Source of the DNA: Glossina fuscipes
Taxonomy: Eukaryota; Arthropoda; Insecta; Diptera; Glossinidae
Direction of reading: 5' to 3'
NCBI RefSeq assembly: GCF_014805625.2
Contig: NW_023998426.1
Location: forward strand, 2,924,410-2,988,409
DNA length: 64,000 bases
Of this stretch, positions 1 through 13,744 are shown piece after piece. Both the position numbers and the translations under genes were made by a program. Numbering within the stretch: the first letter of the stretch is position 1; each line of letters begins with the position of its first letter. The notes below the pieces were generated by a model. That model had not been told where the DNA came from, made no database searches, and saw only the letters and a list, made by a program, of their open reading frames with translations.

Positions 1-174
1 AAGACACGTCTGCAAAGCCCACAAGTCTATGCAACAAAAACTGTGAAAATTTTTGCATTCCGTGGTTTTTGCTTGCTACTCAAGGTACAATCCATACGCA
101 ATATAAATTTTTACTTTTATTCTGAAAACCGAATAAATTAATCGCGTCAATCCATCCATTCATTATAGAATATG

Positions 175-290
175 AAAATTTAGTTCTCCGTCTTTCTCTT
201 TAGTAATTTTTAGAATAACGATATTGGGTATAAAAGATTCGATCGCGACCGAACATAATTTGCTTACTTGTCTTGCATTGTCCAACAGGA
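175..290 (+). repeat. dispersed repeat block B, copy 1
   Basis: The block runs from 'gaaaatttagttc' to 'gggtataaaagattcgatcg' and then 'cataattt..cttacttg'. The same order of words recurs at about 5420-5500, 31845-31950 and 45375-45475. A second piece (545-660) with 'tctgtccgtct..tggtaaacattccc' matches sequence just upstream of the copies at 31.7 and 45.2 kb. It is probably part of an old non-autonomous transposon. Boundaries are approximate. Confidence 0.6.
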
Positions 291-2040
291 GAGAAACATA
301 TTTGCATTAAACACATCGAAGATTACATGTTTCCGTTCCTGTTTGTGACAACCGCGAGAACATCAATGAACAGCAAATGTAGTATAGACGAATAAACGTA
401 GCATCTACAATTCTTTTGCATCTTTCATATAAGAAATATTTTTATACCCATCACCGTAGGATGAGCAATATATTCGTTTTGTCAAAACGTCTGCAACATC
501 CAGAAGAGCGCCTCAGAGTATATCGTATCACATCGTATACATTCTGCATCAGCATGGAATTCCAAAGTGTCTGTCTGTCCGTCTAGCTGTGGTAAACATT
601 CCCTTGGTCGCAAACGTGCAGGTATTGGTTTTCAATTTGGCCTAAAAATTGAAAGTTCGCTATACTTTTGAAAATGAGCGAAAACGGTCGAAGGACTCGG
701 CGACAATCCAACATAATGTGGGACCAGGTCTATGGTGAATTGGCTTTTTGCTCGTATCATTTTTTTATAAAAACGCTTGCAGCGCCCAAAGAGAAGCTTC
801 AGAGACCATACAACGTCTACTTGGTTGGTATTAAACAGTGATAGGAATAAAAAACTTAATCGCGGCGGCTTATGTTGCAAACGGATTAATAAAAATCGTA
901 TCTCCCATTATCTGATAATGAACGCAACAAATAAATATAAAATATTATCTTATAAGATTTATTTATCGATTCAATAAGGTTGATAACGATTTTAAGATAA
1001 AACTGAAAAGAGATTAATTGCTAAGTAAGCGCAACAATGAAATTGTATTTAATGTGATTTGCATATCCGTACTAAGCAATATATGCAACATGTCTCCGGT
1101 ATTCACACAACAATAAGTAAAACATGTCGTTACTACTTTTCAAATATTGGGAAGAAAAAGGAAAGAAAAAATTAAAAAAAATATATATATGTATTAGCAC
1201 ATAAGCAACCTAACTTTGTTACAATCCAAACATGGGCGCTATTTACATCCAGTTTATTATATAACTTTCTAAGTGTACTTGCAAGTTATACGCAAGCTTA
1301 ATGATAATTTTTCACATACTTTGCTGTTTAAACAATTAAAAAAGAAAATTAGCAGGAAAAAATTTCAAAATTTCCGAAAATTTTTCCTTTATTTTTGTTA
1401 TGGATAACATTTTAAATGATGTATAATTGAAATTTTTCTTTTTAGTTTTTATAAAATTACAATTTTGGAATCTTAATCTACAGCCCAGGAAAGAAAGTAA
1501 ATCAGCTAAAATCTTATAGTTAGCGAAGGCCGACTTTTGTCGAATACCATTCTTCATCTCCATCCATTTAAAAACTTGCTAAAAATAGTACTTTTTTATT
1601 TACATTTCAGGCGAAACCTTGCATGGAAAAGGACCCGGAAAATAGACCAAATTGACGTATGCTTCCTTCACCGGGTGTAAAAAAAAATCCTATAATTCAA
1701 ATTTCAAGCTATCAGTATTGCTCTTTTAATTATCATAGGCCAACAAACGATCAATTAGTGGACAGATGGACAGAAAAATTCTTTCGCCTGACATAGCTAA
1801 TGAACCATTCGGTGATTAGCACAAAAAAAAGTGAAACTAATGCTAGTATTACTCAGCTTATTAAGGACCTGACATAATGAATTTGATTAAAAGGTAAGTA
1901 GGTGAGCAAACAGTAGAGAAGCTTACGCAGGCGGAAGAGCAAACGGGCCGGTGGAAATCTAATCTCTATCAAGAATATGCCAATTTTTTGAGTTTTTTTA
2001 TGGATTGTCGTACGGACAGACAAACAGAAGAAGAAGTTGC

Positions 2041-2098
2041 AGCATGGGTTTAACGTGAGTTCCTGCCAGTAAGGCTTAACCTCACGGTGGCCCATGCT
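2041..2098. other. imperfect hairpin in a GC-richer island
   Basis: The left arm 'agcatggg..cgtgag' pairs with the right arm 'ctcacg..cccatgct', with a 5-base against 4-base internal bulge and a loop of about 21 bases. The surrounding 2030-2190 is clearly GC-richer than its flanks. It could be a transposon end, a structured RNA or chance. I do not recognise it. Confidence 0.4.
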
Positions 2099-2608
2099 AC
2101 GCCGGTTATTAAGCGTAACCCACGCCCCCTGGAATGAGCGAAGGAGCGCATAGGCCGTCGAGTAGTCGAGCATACGGGCGTACCAGCATACGGACAGACG
2201 GACCTATGGTCGGCAGCTTTATGTTTTTTTCATGGATCGCCCCTAGAAGATGTTACAAATTAAAAAAAAAAATTAATATACCACTCGAGGTATAATTTAA
2301 GATGTCCAATAAACGAAATAATAACTAAATAATATTACTGTTGACCTTACCACATATCTGATGTAATAAATTTGTTTAAAATCATTAAACTGTCTCAGTT
2401 AAGTTCATTTGAAATACATTATTTTACGTACTTAAGACACAAATAGTCAATCATTAATTAGTCTAATTAATTGCATCGAATTATAGTTTTTAATACGCGA
2501 TTGCGTTTATCTTATTTGTTGAATACATTTTTGTAACTTAATACCAATCAAAATTAGAGCTTTAACCATGACCCCAAAACAGAGGTAATTCCTTCATACC
2601 GTACAAAC

Positions 2609-2621
2609 ATTATATATATAC

Positions 2622-2670
<49 letters not shown>

Positions 2671-2686
2671 AATATATATATATGTA
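2609..2686. repeat. (TA)n microsatellite
   Basis: Almost pure alternating TA, broken by a few 'tacata' units. A simple repeat of the kind common in fly intergenic DNA. Confidence 0.95.
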
Positions 2687-3399
2687 TTAATTTTTTTCTT
2701 ATTTATGTCAACGAAAGGCAGCAGAGTCATTCCCGTATATTATGTACATACTAGTATTTATGTATATATAAGTATAAAAGAGTGGTGAATGGTACGGTGA
2801 ATGTTAACTAAAAAAATAAATCCACAGATAAACAAATGATATGAAGTAAACTACAAAAAAAGAAAAAAAAAAAAAATTGAAAACAAATTATGTAACAATT
2901 TTGCCAAGTGTTTTCTTTCCTCTTTTTGACTTTTATATTTGTATGTGGATTAAAGGCCTGCTTTTTGTTTACGGTCTGACCTTGAAGAGAGTTTACATAC
3001 ATTTAATTTCGAAAACTATACATACACACGGTAGAAGAGAGATTGTACATGAGCAGATGCACAGCGAAAAACATAACGAATTAAAATATATTTCAGATCA
3101 TCTTATTGCATACATATGATATAGTAAACGCATAAATATTTCTACGTTTATCCAATACACATAAGCTGTCTCTCGCAACTTACGATGGGCATGTTAAATT
3201 TATGAAATGATATGTGCATTAAACAAATAAATATATATTTTTGCAACAAAGAACAAAATAAAATGCTAAATGATTCATTTAACTGTTCGTCCGTCCGTCT
3301 GTCCCATATATCTAAAGTGCCATATTTAAATTTAAATTCTTCTTATTTTTTACTTTTGTGAGTTTAATTTAATGTAATCTTTCGTGATCGTTAACAGGT

Positions 3400-3490
3400 T
3401 TAGCTCAGAGAATGCTCGCTATACGTGTACTAAGGCGATGGACATAGAAAAATGTGTAGGGATAGCATAGCAAGCGGCCACGGCTTCGTG
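3400..3490 (-). repeat. SINE fragment (3' body)
   Basis: Contains 'gctcagagaatgctcgctat', 'aaggcgatggacatagaaa' and 'ggatagcatagcaagcgg', which align in order with the minus-strand SINE copy at 21335-21590. No tRNA-like head is left. Ends approximate. Confidence 0.5.
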
Positions 3491-3704
3491 TCCAATCGGA
3501 TATTTACGTAATAGTCCTTTAATATTGTTGACGCCTGTCCGTCCGTCCGTGCTCTTTAAAGAACAAAGACGAGTAAAATGTAAAATTTCTATATGAATTC
3601 TTCTTCTTCTTAACTTTCATAAGCTTAATTTTATTTAGGGGTTAGTAACCTTTAAGTGTTAAAGCTCTTAACTGTTTTGGTTTTTCTTTTTTTTTTCTCC
3701 ATAT

Positions 3705-3800
3705 GACTCAGGCAATGTGCCCCATGTGTATATTACGGTAATGGCCATAGAGAAGTATGAAGAGATTGGATAACAAGACGCTACTGCCTGGGTATTTTTT
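3705..3800 (-). repeat. SINE fragment (3' body), second copy
   Basis: 'gactcaggcaatgtgcccca', 'taatggccatagagaagtat' and 'gagattggataacaagacg' follow the same order as the fragment at 3400-3490. It is a diverged second copy, some 300 bases downstream in the same orientation. Confidence 0.5.
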
Positions 3801-4394
3801 GCCCGACCACGCACTATTATAATAATCTTTTAACAATATTGGTGCCATCTGTGTGCTTTATTACGTTATAAAACAAAAGCGGGTAACGTTTACGCAATGT
3901 TCACTTGGATTGTTGTTCTTTTGCGGTAAAAATCAATTCAAATATTTGCACTCAAAGTCAATTCAAATTTTGCACTCAGGTGGCAATTAATGTAACATTA
4001 TAGGCGCATCGCCAAACAAATGCAACAAATTCGACTTAAACGGAACATTATTTCTTTTAGTTGTTTGTTTTTGTTATTTGCTTTAAAAAATAACGATGCG
4101 TAAAAACAAATTACAATCGTGCAATTAACAATAATTGTAAAAACAATAACAAACAGTAGCAACATTTCGTATGACATGCACAATGGTTGTCAGGAAAATG
4201 TGTCAGGTGTGCAGTAGTGTTCATCATTAAATCGCCAAATAGTATATAAAAACACACAAGAAATTCATATCACTTTAGAACGAAACTTAGACACCCATCA
4301 CCGCAAATTATTATATAATGTTATAAAAATATCGCACAACGATTCCATGCTTAGAATAAGTCAGATGTATATAAAAAATGAAATTTTAATAAAT

Positions 4395-4655
4395 GCTCTC
4401 CTTCTCTTCACCTATTCGTTATTCGTTCGGTAACAGTCAGGAAGAGATAGGAAAAGCGAAAGAGGTAAACGGATAGTAGTGGCCGCGAACTAGAGGGTAT
4501 GTGCCTAGTCGGTAAGTGTTACGCCTTCACGACACGAGCGCTCATGGCTCATATCTGCGGCCAAAGTAAACTCTACCGCACTTGAGGTTTGAATCCACGG
4601 AACCGCTGACTTAGAAGTAGCGATCCTTAGAAGTCGCGATCGGCTACTCAGGGTT
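4395..4655 (-). repeat. tRNA-derived SINE, near-complete copy
   Basis: Read on the minus strand, it starts with a tRNA-like head: an A-box-like 'gagtagccgatcgcgac' near 4650-4634 and a B-box-like 'ggattcaaacctc' near 4596-4584. The body continues through 'gtgcggtagagtttactttg' towards 4395. The head resembles a type II (Ser/Leu-like) tRNA promoter. No cloverleaf typical of a working tRNA gene can be drawn, so I call it a SINE and not a tRNA gene. The copies at 16405, 21335, 23173 and 40090 belong to the same family. Confidence 0.7.
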
Positions 4656-4889
4656 TTCTTAGAGGTTACTTTCTCGTTGAGTATTTGCAGAATTATGGAT
4701 TGTACCATTTTTAGGTTTTATGTAAAAGTATGAAAAGTACAAATTCGACATAAAGAACTGCTCGTCATAGATAGTCTTAAATGGATCACAGTTCAAAACA
4801 TCAAACTACATGATCCAAGTTTATTGATTTTCATTTTTATGTCAAATTACTTTTATGGGCCAGTTTTCATGATCTACGGAATGTTTATA

Positions 4890-5065
4890 TGACATAATTG
4901 CGACCTATAGACTGAGCAAGCAAATAAATAGACACACAATCGCCCAGCTGGGTAGACAGATGGACGGACAGACAAGCTTAAATCAATTCAAAAAATGATT
5001 CGAAAACCACCACCAGTATAATAGTCCTTGTAAGCGTTATGTACATTCGTACAAGCCTAATATTC
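4890..5065 (+). repeat. dispersed repeat A, copy 1
   Basis: The block 'gatggacggacagacaagct', then 'aaatcaattcaaaaaatgat', then 'ccaccagtataatag', ending near 'cattcgtacaagcctaat', is shared in this order by copies at about 10660-10935, 13745-14040, 16110-16290, 26740-26960 and 40600-40690. It is also found as the reverse complement at 44.5, 47.4 and 50.7 kb. Confidence 0.6.
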
Positions 5066-5419
5066 CGTAGTTCCGTAAACTTTGCCCGAAGAATGGGAGT
5101 ACATTCATTTGTTAAACCCTTTGCAACACTTTGAAAGCATCAGAAAAGTAATGATATATATATATATAGATATATGTATTCGTGATCAGCATGAAATTCC
5201 GAATCGATTTAAGCATGTCGGTCCGTCCTTCTCTAAATTTTATGACTTTAGGGCATGTTCACTATGAAATATAAGCTGAAATCATCTCTGCTTACTGGAT
5301 GTTTTGCTCAATACTCATACTCTGTAACAAGCACGCAATAAAAATTATCCTACAAAAATGGAAATCGGTCACGCCCACGTAATGTTACATAGTAAAGATA
5401 TTTATATTTTACTTGGGTT

Positions 5420-5500
5420 TCAGTTAGCATAGAGATAGTGGGTGTAAAAGATTCGATTACAGCTGAATACAATTTTCTTGCTTGTTATTAACACTTTGCG
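5420..5500 (+). repeat. dispersed repeat block B, copy 2
   Basis: 'gtgggtgtaaaagattcgat' followed by 'ctgaatacaattttcttgct' repeats the word order of the copy at 175-290. Short and diverged. Confidence 0.5.
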
Positions 5501-8500
5501 ACATTTACATAGAAATATCTGGAATATTCTGGTGTCTTATCACATGGCCAAGGTTTGCTAAAATCATGTGTCGCATGCCTAAAAAGCACTTGTCCATCCT
5601 GCCTTAGATATATTCCAGATGTGTTCAACAAAAAAAAAAAAAAATGGAACTTTTTATCAACGAACCTAAAAATGCAAAATAGCTGATACTGTTAATGTAT
5701 TGCGGACATATGTACTAACATTAGAAATAAAAATTCGAAAATCGAATAAACGTAGCCTGCAAAATGTGATAAGTCGGTATTTTTTTTGAACATACTTCCT
5801 CCTTGCGGAACAGTCAAAGTATAAGATTATAACTAGGAAGTTATAACTAGGAAAAATTTTAGTATTTAGAAGGGGGAGATTGTCTAAAACTCACGTATAA
5901 AATGTTTGAAACAAAGCCATATTGACTTAGCGTGTTTTGTAAGTGTATACATTCTTTATAGTAATCTATAACTTAAACGACAGAAGCAGACACGCCCACA
6001 TTTATAAGGAAAACGCTAGCACAATACATTCTGAAAACAGCAAAACATCGCTGACCGCTTCCACAAATTTGATACCAATGTTTACTCTAAATGGAAAGTT
6101 CGAATTGTCCTACTAAGTCCCTCGATCCATTCTCATCCATTCGGAATACATGTGCACATATAAAAATTCATCTTTTTACCTTAATTTTTATAAACTTGAG
6201 AATTCCAAGAAACAAACAATAAAACTCGGCTGGACGATCATATCTTCGCTAAGTCCTTTTTGACAAGTTGTCAAAAAATCGTTCCTCTGTAATCGAAACG
6301 TAATTAGATTAAGTTTTTATTAAGTGCCGTGGATTACATGAGCAATAAATAAACTTTATATAGGTGCTATGGATCATTTGGGTAAGACTGCTCGCTAAGA
6401 TTTTTGGAGGACAACTGTTTGCATGAATATAAAGCATCTACTTGGACCCGTTTGATTGTTCGGAACCTCTTCATCGAAAGTCCATCTGATAACATGTAAG
6501 AACAGTATAGTTGGGCACTACACGCTTTTGAATAACCTACAACACCCTGCAGTTATCCATATATCGACTTTTCAAAAGGAGTCGTTATATGCAAATTGGT
6601 CGAAAAATTGATCCGGTAAAGCAAATTTCTTGAAAATGTCTCAAAAATTACGATCTTTGAATTGAACATGAGATAATAAGACGGACAGGCGGAGAGAGGC
6701 AAGCTTAGATCGTTCCAGAAAAGCCTTTAGCAACTCACCTTGAAATTAGCTTAAGAGTATTGCAAGAACATTGTTGACAGTTGATTAGCTGCTTTACCTT
6801 TTATATAAGCATAAGTGTGTTGCAACTGAAAAGTATTAATGTAAGCATAATAAACTGGATTTGAGTTATTCAAGTCTAAGAGAAATGATTAGACAGGAAA
6901 ATAAACGAAGACTAGGAAGGCAATTAATACAACGCAAATGGGTTTGTTTATTCATTTATCGAATTTTTTCAAATATTGATACGAAACTGATCAGCCAGAC
7001 TATCCTGACTGCTTAATATTAATGGCAATTAACCCACCAAACAACCAGTTAGTTAATCTGGTCTGTTGGTCATTCAGTTAGTAGTTACAGCAGCATTTAA
7101 GCTTTGAAATATAGCAGCAACAACAACAACAACAATAAAAATAACAAGCACATCAACAAATTATTTTTGGTGTGTGTCTGCATTTTTATTAGATGAACGC
7201 TCTCTATTATCACAATACCAAGTGCATGAATGTGTGTTGCAATTGACGGCCTCTGAGCTGAAAATATATGTTGCTGTTTTTTTTTTTTTTTCATTTTTAT
7301 TATGTTTTGCGCACAATTGTTGTTACATAATTATTGTAAACTACTTTAAACAAAATATGTAGCACACAAGCTTAGCATGAAATGAAGTCTGGGCTGCGTT
7401 ATGTTTGCCAACAGCATCACTTTCCAATCCTTTACTTTAATTTGTTTTTTTTTTTTTTTCTTTTTTTGTTTTTCTTTCTTTCTTCATTTAGAGTTTATAA
7501 ATTTTACTTTCATTTTAGAGTTTTTGTTATTGTTATGCATTTAAAAATCGACGACTTGAACGATTATGAAAAAAAGAAGAAAAAAATGCAAATAAAATTA
7601 AAACAAGCAAGAAAGCTATATCCACCATAGGACGAATCTTTGATACCCATCATCTCAAACCGCTGCATTATAATGTTGGCGCATGCTAGTGATCCGATTA
7701 AGGCTATTTTTTATAGGCCGTTTAGTTTAATGTCTCCTATAGATGGTTGTAGATGGCAATTTTTGTTACTAAAGACGAATCGCGACAACTTCTTCACAAA
7801 GTTTTATATCGAGTTTCAAATACTCGTAAGTCATGTTGCTCATGTGCATCATGTGAGAATTGTTGCGATTTAATCATCTTGTTCAACAGGAGGCCTTTCA
7901 ACGGCTAGCCAGAATTTTGCCAGGGGAATATACTTAAATCGATTTACAATCTGATCACTTCGTAGCCTCTCCGTGTTTTATTCCTGAGGGTTACAAACTG
8001 AACGACAAATTTATTATATTTCTTTCTATAGCGTTGACTAATGAAAGTAGAGGAAAATGAAGAAAAGAGAAATAGTTTGTTGACTCTGGCTTTTCTTGTA
8101 TGGCTTTGCTAACCGGCTGTTTGGCGGCAAATGTGAATCTTAATTCAAATATATAGAATTTACTTCCTGTATGACAACGTTCATTTAATATATCTGCATA
8201 TCCATGTAGATGTGCAAATGTTAATAACATCAGACTGGGAACCTTTAAAACTATTACCAAAACGTATGTTAGTTTCATCTTGCTATGCGTAACATTTACA
8301 AATACGCATTCGGCATCCCCTTATAGTACACAACTATTTTCATAATCTCCCAATACGTTATATCAATTGATCGCTTTTAAATTAAGACGCGATGAAAGTG
8401 AAATCAGCTGATGCTAAGATTGATTTGCTTGGACAAAAATTAGTTGCTAGCTTTTTCATCGGATGATAAAAGAAGTCTTCGCTAAAGAAAACACCACCAA

Positions 8501-10600
8501 GACGCCTGAGCAGTGCACTAAGATTTTTCAGCTTTAAAAGTACAAACATATTAACGACTTACTTTATATTACTTCCGCCATGAAATAAAAATAAAAAACA
8601 TTGACCGTGAATCCAAAGCTCATTCGTGCTTTGGTGTCATCTATAGAGATTTGTTTAAGTCAGCCATCGCTTATAGCCTGTTCACACCGCCTGCGTCCGG
8701 CCGAAACTACAATACAGTCAATATATAACAGTAGAAGCACGTTGGTGTTGAGGGCATGCACAGCTCCCCTATGTTTGCATGTAAACATATGTTAACCGAA
8801 GCAGGTGTTCTACAAAGACAAACGCAGAATTAAGCAGTTTAATAGAGCAATTTGAACTGCTCAGCGCTCTTCTCCATTCGGCTCCGTATACCTCACAATG
8901 CACTACCGAGACTGTTCGTTCTCTAACCGAGCTATCCGTTTGGGGATCTAATTATCTACAGAGGTCTTTTGGGTCGTTCCTGATGTTCTGACCTTTAAGT
9001 TGAACCCTCAGGCCTCTCTCAATTTCTTTCATCTTCTTTTTACAGTCTTTATGTAAAGAAAAGAGTCTTATGTAGAAGACAGCAAATAAAGATAAGCAAA
9101 CTGTGTAGTCTTGAAGGGATCAGGCACACTTTCCAAATGTCAAGAACTAATTTTATGTTAGGTCAAAAGAAACAAAAAAAAAGAGAAGAAAACGAAAACC
9201 AGGTACATCACCGAAGGTCTTAATAGGTTATTACCCATGTTATCAACAGGTTGCCACTGTGGATAGAATATAGTGTTTTTAGCGAATTATATAATAGAGA
9301 AGAACCATTTCGGTTCAGCACCAAGCCTTTTCAAAATGAAAATGATTTTCTCTTCGTAAGATTTAATCGTTTTCATGTCTTCCACATAATTGGACGTGTT
9401 TACGCTCATCTGAATGCACTTAACTAAGATAAAAAATCGCGTTAAGCTTCGCTTTTCTAAATATAATCCATTGAACTTTCCATTTGCGACTTCTTTTAAT
9501 GAATTTTGCACAACGTAGCATAATACCTTTGCAGGCTATTGAGTATGTCCTCTTTCATTGCTTTCCATTGTACACGGAATTCCTCCAATTTGTACTAAAT
9601 ATTTCCTTAACCCTAGGGGCTCCCTGAACATGATTGGTGATCGACAATTTTGGTTCGAAATTCTTACCTTCAATCTCACCAGTCGCCTTGTCAAAGTTAT
9701 TCGTCAATTCGACGTCTTTTACAAGATTTTTGATCGTTCACTTATCGAGACGACTATGTCTAAGTTAACTGAAAACTAAATAAATATTAAGACTTTCAAA
9801 AGGAGCGAATTGAAAGAAAGGTTCCTCTAAGTGACTTTACGCTTTTACTTAAGGTGGACTTCATCGTGTAATAAAGTAAAAATGTGGTTTTTGTGGAAAT
9901 ATATGAACTTCTTCTAATAGTTTTAAGACATCGAAAGGTTTATTAATAAACAAAGCCGATTAACTCATATTTACCTCGCTGCCAGTAAAGATTTTGATAA
10001 CGATCTTAAGACCATCTTTGGGTTCTCAAACTTGTACGTAAATCTTTACTTTTAGTTTCATCCGGCTAAACTTTATAAATCGAAAACATCTGAGACATCT
10101 GAGTTCGCAACGGACTACGCAAATATGCGTAATTTAAAAATCGACTTTTCCTGTTTTCGGATTCAAAATCGTTTCTTGAATCGAAACGGACCTTTGTCCA
10201 ACGATTGCTCAATCACTCTGCAAACAAATATTTATCGAAGAGATCGGTATATGAAACAATTTGTAATAGCCTTCGAAAGTACTAGAGATTAGGATTACGA
10301 AATGTGTTCTGTGGAATGTTTGGACGGCATAGGATCATTTTTGAATCTCTTCCACACAAAAGAGTTCTTACAAAAAAAAGTGTTCATACGGTAACAAGGC
10401 CAGATTTTAGTACTTTATGATGACATTTTTGGGCTGAAAATTGCGGATTGCGGTAGGCGAAGTGATGTAGGATATTGAACGGTGGACCACCCTACTCAAC
10501 CATAAGAAATTGAAATATTCTTTCTGGTTTTGAAACTAGCATTTATTAAAAATTATATTGAAAAACAAGTAAAAAGAGGGCACGGCGGATGCCCTACACC
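5500..10600. other. intergenic, no supported gene
   Basis: AT-rich, with poly-T near 7280 and 7450 and a short (AAC)n near 7112-7135. A possible extra diverged repeat A copy lies around 6560-6760. The minus-strand frame 9287-9511 (74 aa) has a faint look of a copia-type gag segment, but no partner reading frame or LTR could be found. I see nothing else. Confidence 0.5.
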
Positions 10601-10659
10601 ACCCTACACTTATTCATATAACAAATACTCAAAATAAGGCTTTGCATGGGAAGTGTTCG

Positions 10660-10935
10660 AAAGAGTGATCCGATACGAAGCGTTTTCAATACCGTTCACC
10701 CTTGGATCAAACTACGCTGGTGTAGCCAATTTCATCAAAATATCTCAAAACCGGCGGCCTATAGGTTGAACACAAGAAAGCAAGGCAAACGGATGGACAG
10801 ATGAACTGAAAAGTTTAGATCAATATACTAAATGACGGGTTGCCTCAAGCTCTTCTGGATGTTGCCCACATCTACACAAACTCTATATACTTTTGTACCA
10901 TAAATGATGTAGGGTATGACAAGTGCTGGGCATCG
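10660..10935 (+). repeat. dispersed repeat A, copy 2
   Basis: One of the longest copies. In order it carries 'aagcgttttcaataccgttc', 'catcaaaatatctcaaaacc', 'ataggttgaacacaagaaag', 'ggatggacagatgaact', 'agatcaatatactaaatgac' and 'cacatctacacaaactctat'. The same words in the same order are found at 13745-14040 and, reverse-complemented, at 47400-47720. No coding capacity is visible. Confidence 0.75.
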
Positions 10936-10999
10936 AAAGCTTCGCCTTCAACTTCAAATATTAGTTTCTTCCTATCATTTATTTTGAAGACAGGTCAGG

Positions 11000-13740
11000 A
11001 AAGTAAATTAAAGCTAATATAAGTATTAAAGTGTACTGAGAAAGAAAAATTGAACACATCCCGTAAGCAATTACTGACACTTATTATTATATATGGTTTG
11101 GTTTTTGTTTTCGCGCGCTATGAACATAACGGAATTGAAATGATGATTTCCTTTAAAAAAGTAATATTTTATTTTCATTTAAATGGAATAGAAAGGGAAC
11201 GTTTAACATACACACGTTTACAATTATGGCAGACAGAGTATGATAAATGAATTTCTTTCGTTAATGTTTTTAATGGCATTAAATAAGTGGAAGGACTTTT
11301 TAAACGAAATTATTTTCTTTAAATATTTCTGGTCAATCAATTGGACGATTTTATCTTTAATAAAGTAAATAACTGTAAACTGAGCATGTTTATATAAATT
11401 TTTTTATTGTTTTAAAGAAAAAAAAATGTTATTTATTTTATTGCACAATCAAGTTAAATTAATGCTTTTGCACAAATATCTAAATTATATATATATATAT
11501 ATATATATATAGCAGTCAGACAATGCATAGAAACACCTATCTACGTATGTACATATGTGCGCGCTATTAGCGAAAATGAAGTTTCCTATTACATTGGAAA
11601 ACTTACAAGAAACCATGGTAGACCTGTGATGCAATATAAAGAAAATATAAAAGTTTTTTTATTTCGCAATTAACAACACAAAGAAAATAATAGATAAGTG
11701 AACTATATCAGTCTTAGGGGAATTTCGGATAACCAACACATTAAAGATCAGTTTGCATCAGTCTTTTTCCAGAATTCGCAAATATTCGATAAGCTGTGCA
11801 TACTTGAAAGCTTACTTGTTTTATTCCTTAACTCAACTCTTCGATGATTTATGAAAATATTTATAAGAGTAGGTTATGCCCATTTTCAAAACCATGATCG
11901 TGAAAAACCAACTTAAGTGTCGGATTGTTGAGAGCTCCACTAGTAGAGAGACGGACTGACGATCGCCAGATGGACTTGGTAAAAGTTAGTTCTTCTTGCA
12001 ATTTCCACGGTACGTTGCCTTTAATATGACGAAATCAACGGGCCCTACCTTGTCTCTGCGTATACACAATATATGTGACAAATATATTGTCATTTTGTAT
12101 TGTATATCAATGCTTACTTGAAATGTGCATTTGTCAACTGGTAAGCCTGGCTGCATAACGCTACACTTATGTAGGTATGATTACAAAAGAAGCGTACATA
12201 CCTTTACATTTCCTTTTCGGTTGCATATCACTTTTCTTACGAATATATTTTTCGGCAGTTAAATGCATTTCATGTTGCACAACAAATAAATGGTTAAACA
12301 TTAATCGAATGAGAGAAAATAGGTGTTGTGTTTATTTGAGAAACATGAAAGAGTAAATAAAGTAAATGTGAGAGAAATTTTTTAGAGATAATGACGAAGT
12401 GACCTTTTGCTATGAATGCAACCGATTAGAGAAGCAATTCATTATATTCTCTTGTTCTTCTTCTTTTTCTAAAATTTAGCAAATAAACAGCAAATAAATT
12501 ATTTAAGAAGTAAATGTTTGAAGTTTACATTCACTTTCTTTCGCACCGTTCGTGAGAGCAATAATCAACTATTAAACTGCTCGCGACCTTGGAAAAATGA
12601 GCCGATGAATATATATTACATATGACTTGAATTTGACGAGCTAGATTTAAAAGTGAACTGAAGGCAAAAAGATAAAATTGAAAAAAAACTTTCCCCTTTA
12701 TTGTCTTAGTGACCTTGAACTGAGTGAACTTTACTGCATCTGGGGAGGGGGAAAAGGGGTAAACACTAATAAAAGTCTTGCAAAAGAATTCTTGCGAGTT
12801 GATACCATCTATTATGGGCTTTCAAAAAGTGTTAAACGCTAATGGCCCTTAACTTAACGCTAGCCATACCCAACTTAATGATAGTCACGAGCATAAGCCA
12901 GTGATAGCCAGGGTAGTAAATACCATTCTTCATTCATCATTCAAGTAAGAACATTATAATTGGGAAAGGGCGACTATCAGATACCCTACATTACTAGACC
13001 TAGTAAAGTTCTTCGCTCGTCTAAATACATAATTACATATTATTTGCGTGGAAAGGTATACTTTCCACGAAAGCCTTCATACTCGAGAATGCCCAAACCA
13101 TCACCTAATGTTGTCCAAATTTAGCAAACTTAATTCACTTTCCAGAAATGTTGTTATTTTTCAGTTTCCATTATAAAAAACCAGAAATTAAACTTTCTTT
13201 CCCTATAAAGGTGATATGATAATCTCTATATATGTTACGGTCTAAAAAATTGACCTATCTGATCCAGATTTCTTACCGTTATTTTGTTTTCTAAATTAGA
13301 ACTATGGAGCAATTTTCGTCATACAATATTAAAAATTAAAACTTTTTTTAAAAGGTTTACTATTCATGAGAAGTCTTACATGGAATTGGATCCAAGAAAT
13401 AGATTTTTTATGTAAAATTACTACCATGAGCACAAAGCATTAACAATTAGGTCTTTTTAATAAATAAACGTTCGGTGCTATTTTAAAAAAGAGATCTACG
13501 TGGTTCCAGCTCGATAAAGTTGATTTCCTTGTCAGTGTACTATTTTCATCAAAAAATATTCAAAATTATATTCTTTTACCATGCGAAGATTTAGTTTTTG
13601 TAGAAACGATTATATCAGAGGGGGTTCAAAAAACTACTACTACTAGTACTACTACTAAGGATAAAATCTTTTGCACTAATTTACAGTATCGAAGTACTAT
13701 TACTCAACGAGTTTTGGGAAAAAATTTTCAAATTGAAATT
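11000..13740. other. intergenic with (TA)n at 11485-11511
   Basis: No supported gene. A clean (TA)n run sits at 11485-11511. The remaining open frames are short and show no splice sites or conserved motifs. Confidence 0.55.
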
Positions 13741-13744
13741 TTTT

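Larger units (their letters stand above)
1..2600. other. intergenic, no supported gene
   Basis: AT-rich DNA in which every open frame is short and looks like chance. Around 175-290 and 545-660 lie two blocks of a dispersed repeat (separate entry), and 2041-2098 can form a hairpin (separate entry). I see no splice-bounded exon, tRNA or promoter that I could defend. Confidence 0.6.

Noticed and set aside
1853..2173. 106-aa minus-strand frame
   Set aside because: Part of it covers the GC-rich hairpin island. No recognisable motif, and the remainder is AT-rich chance sequence.
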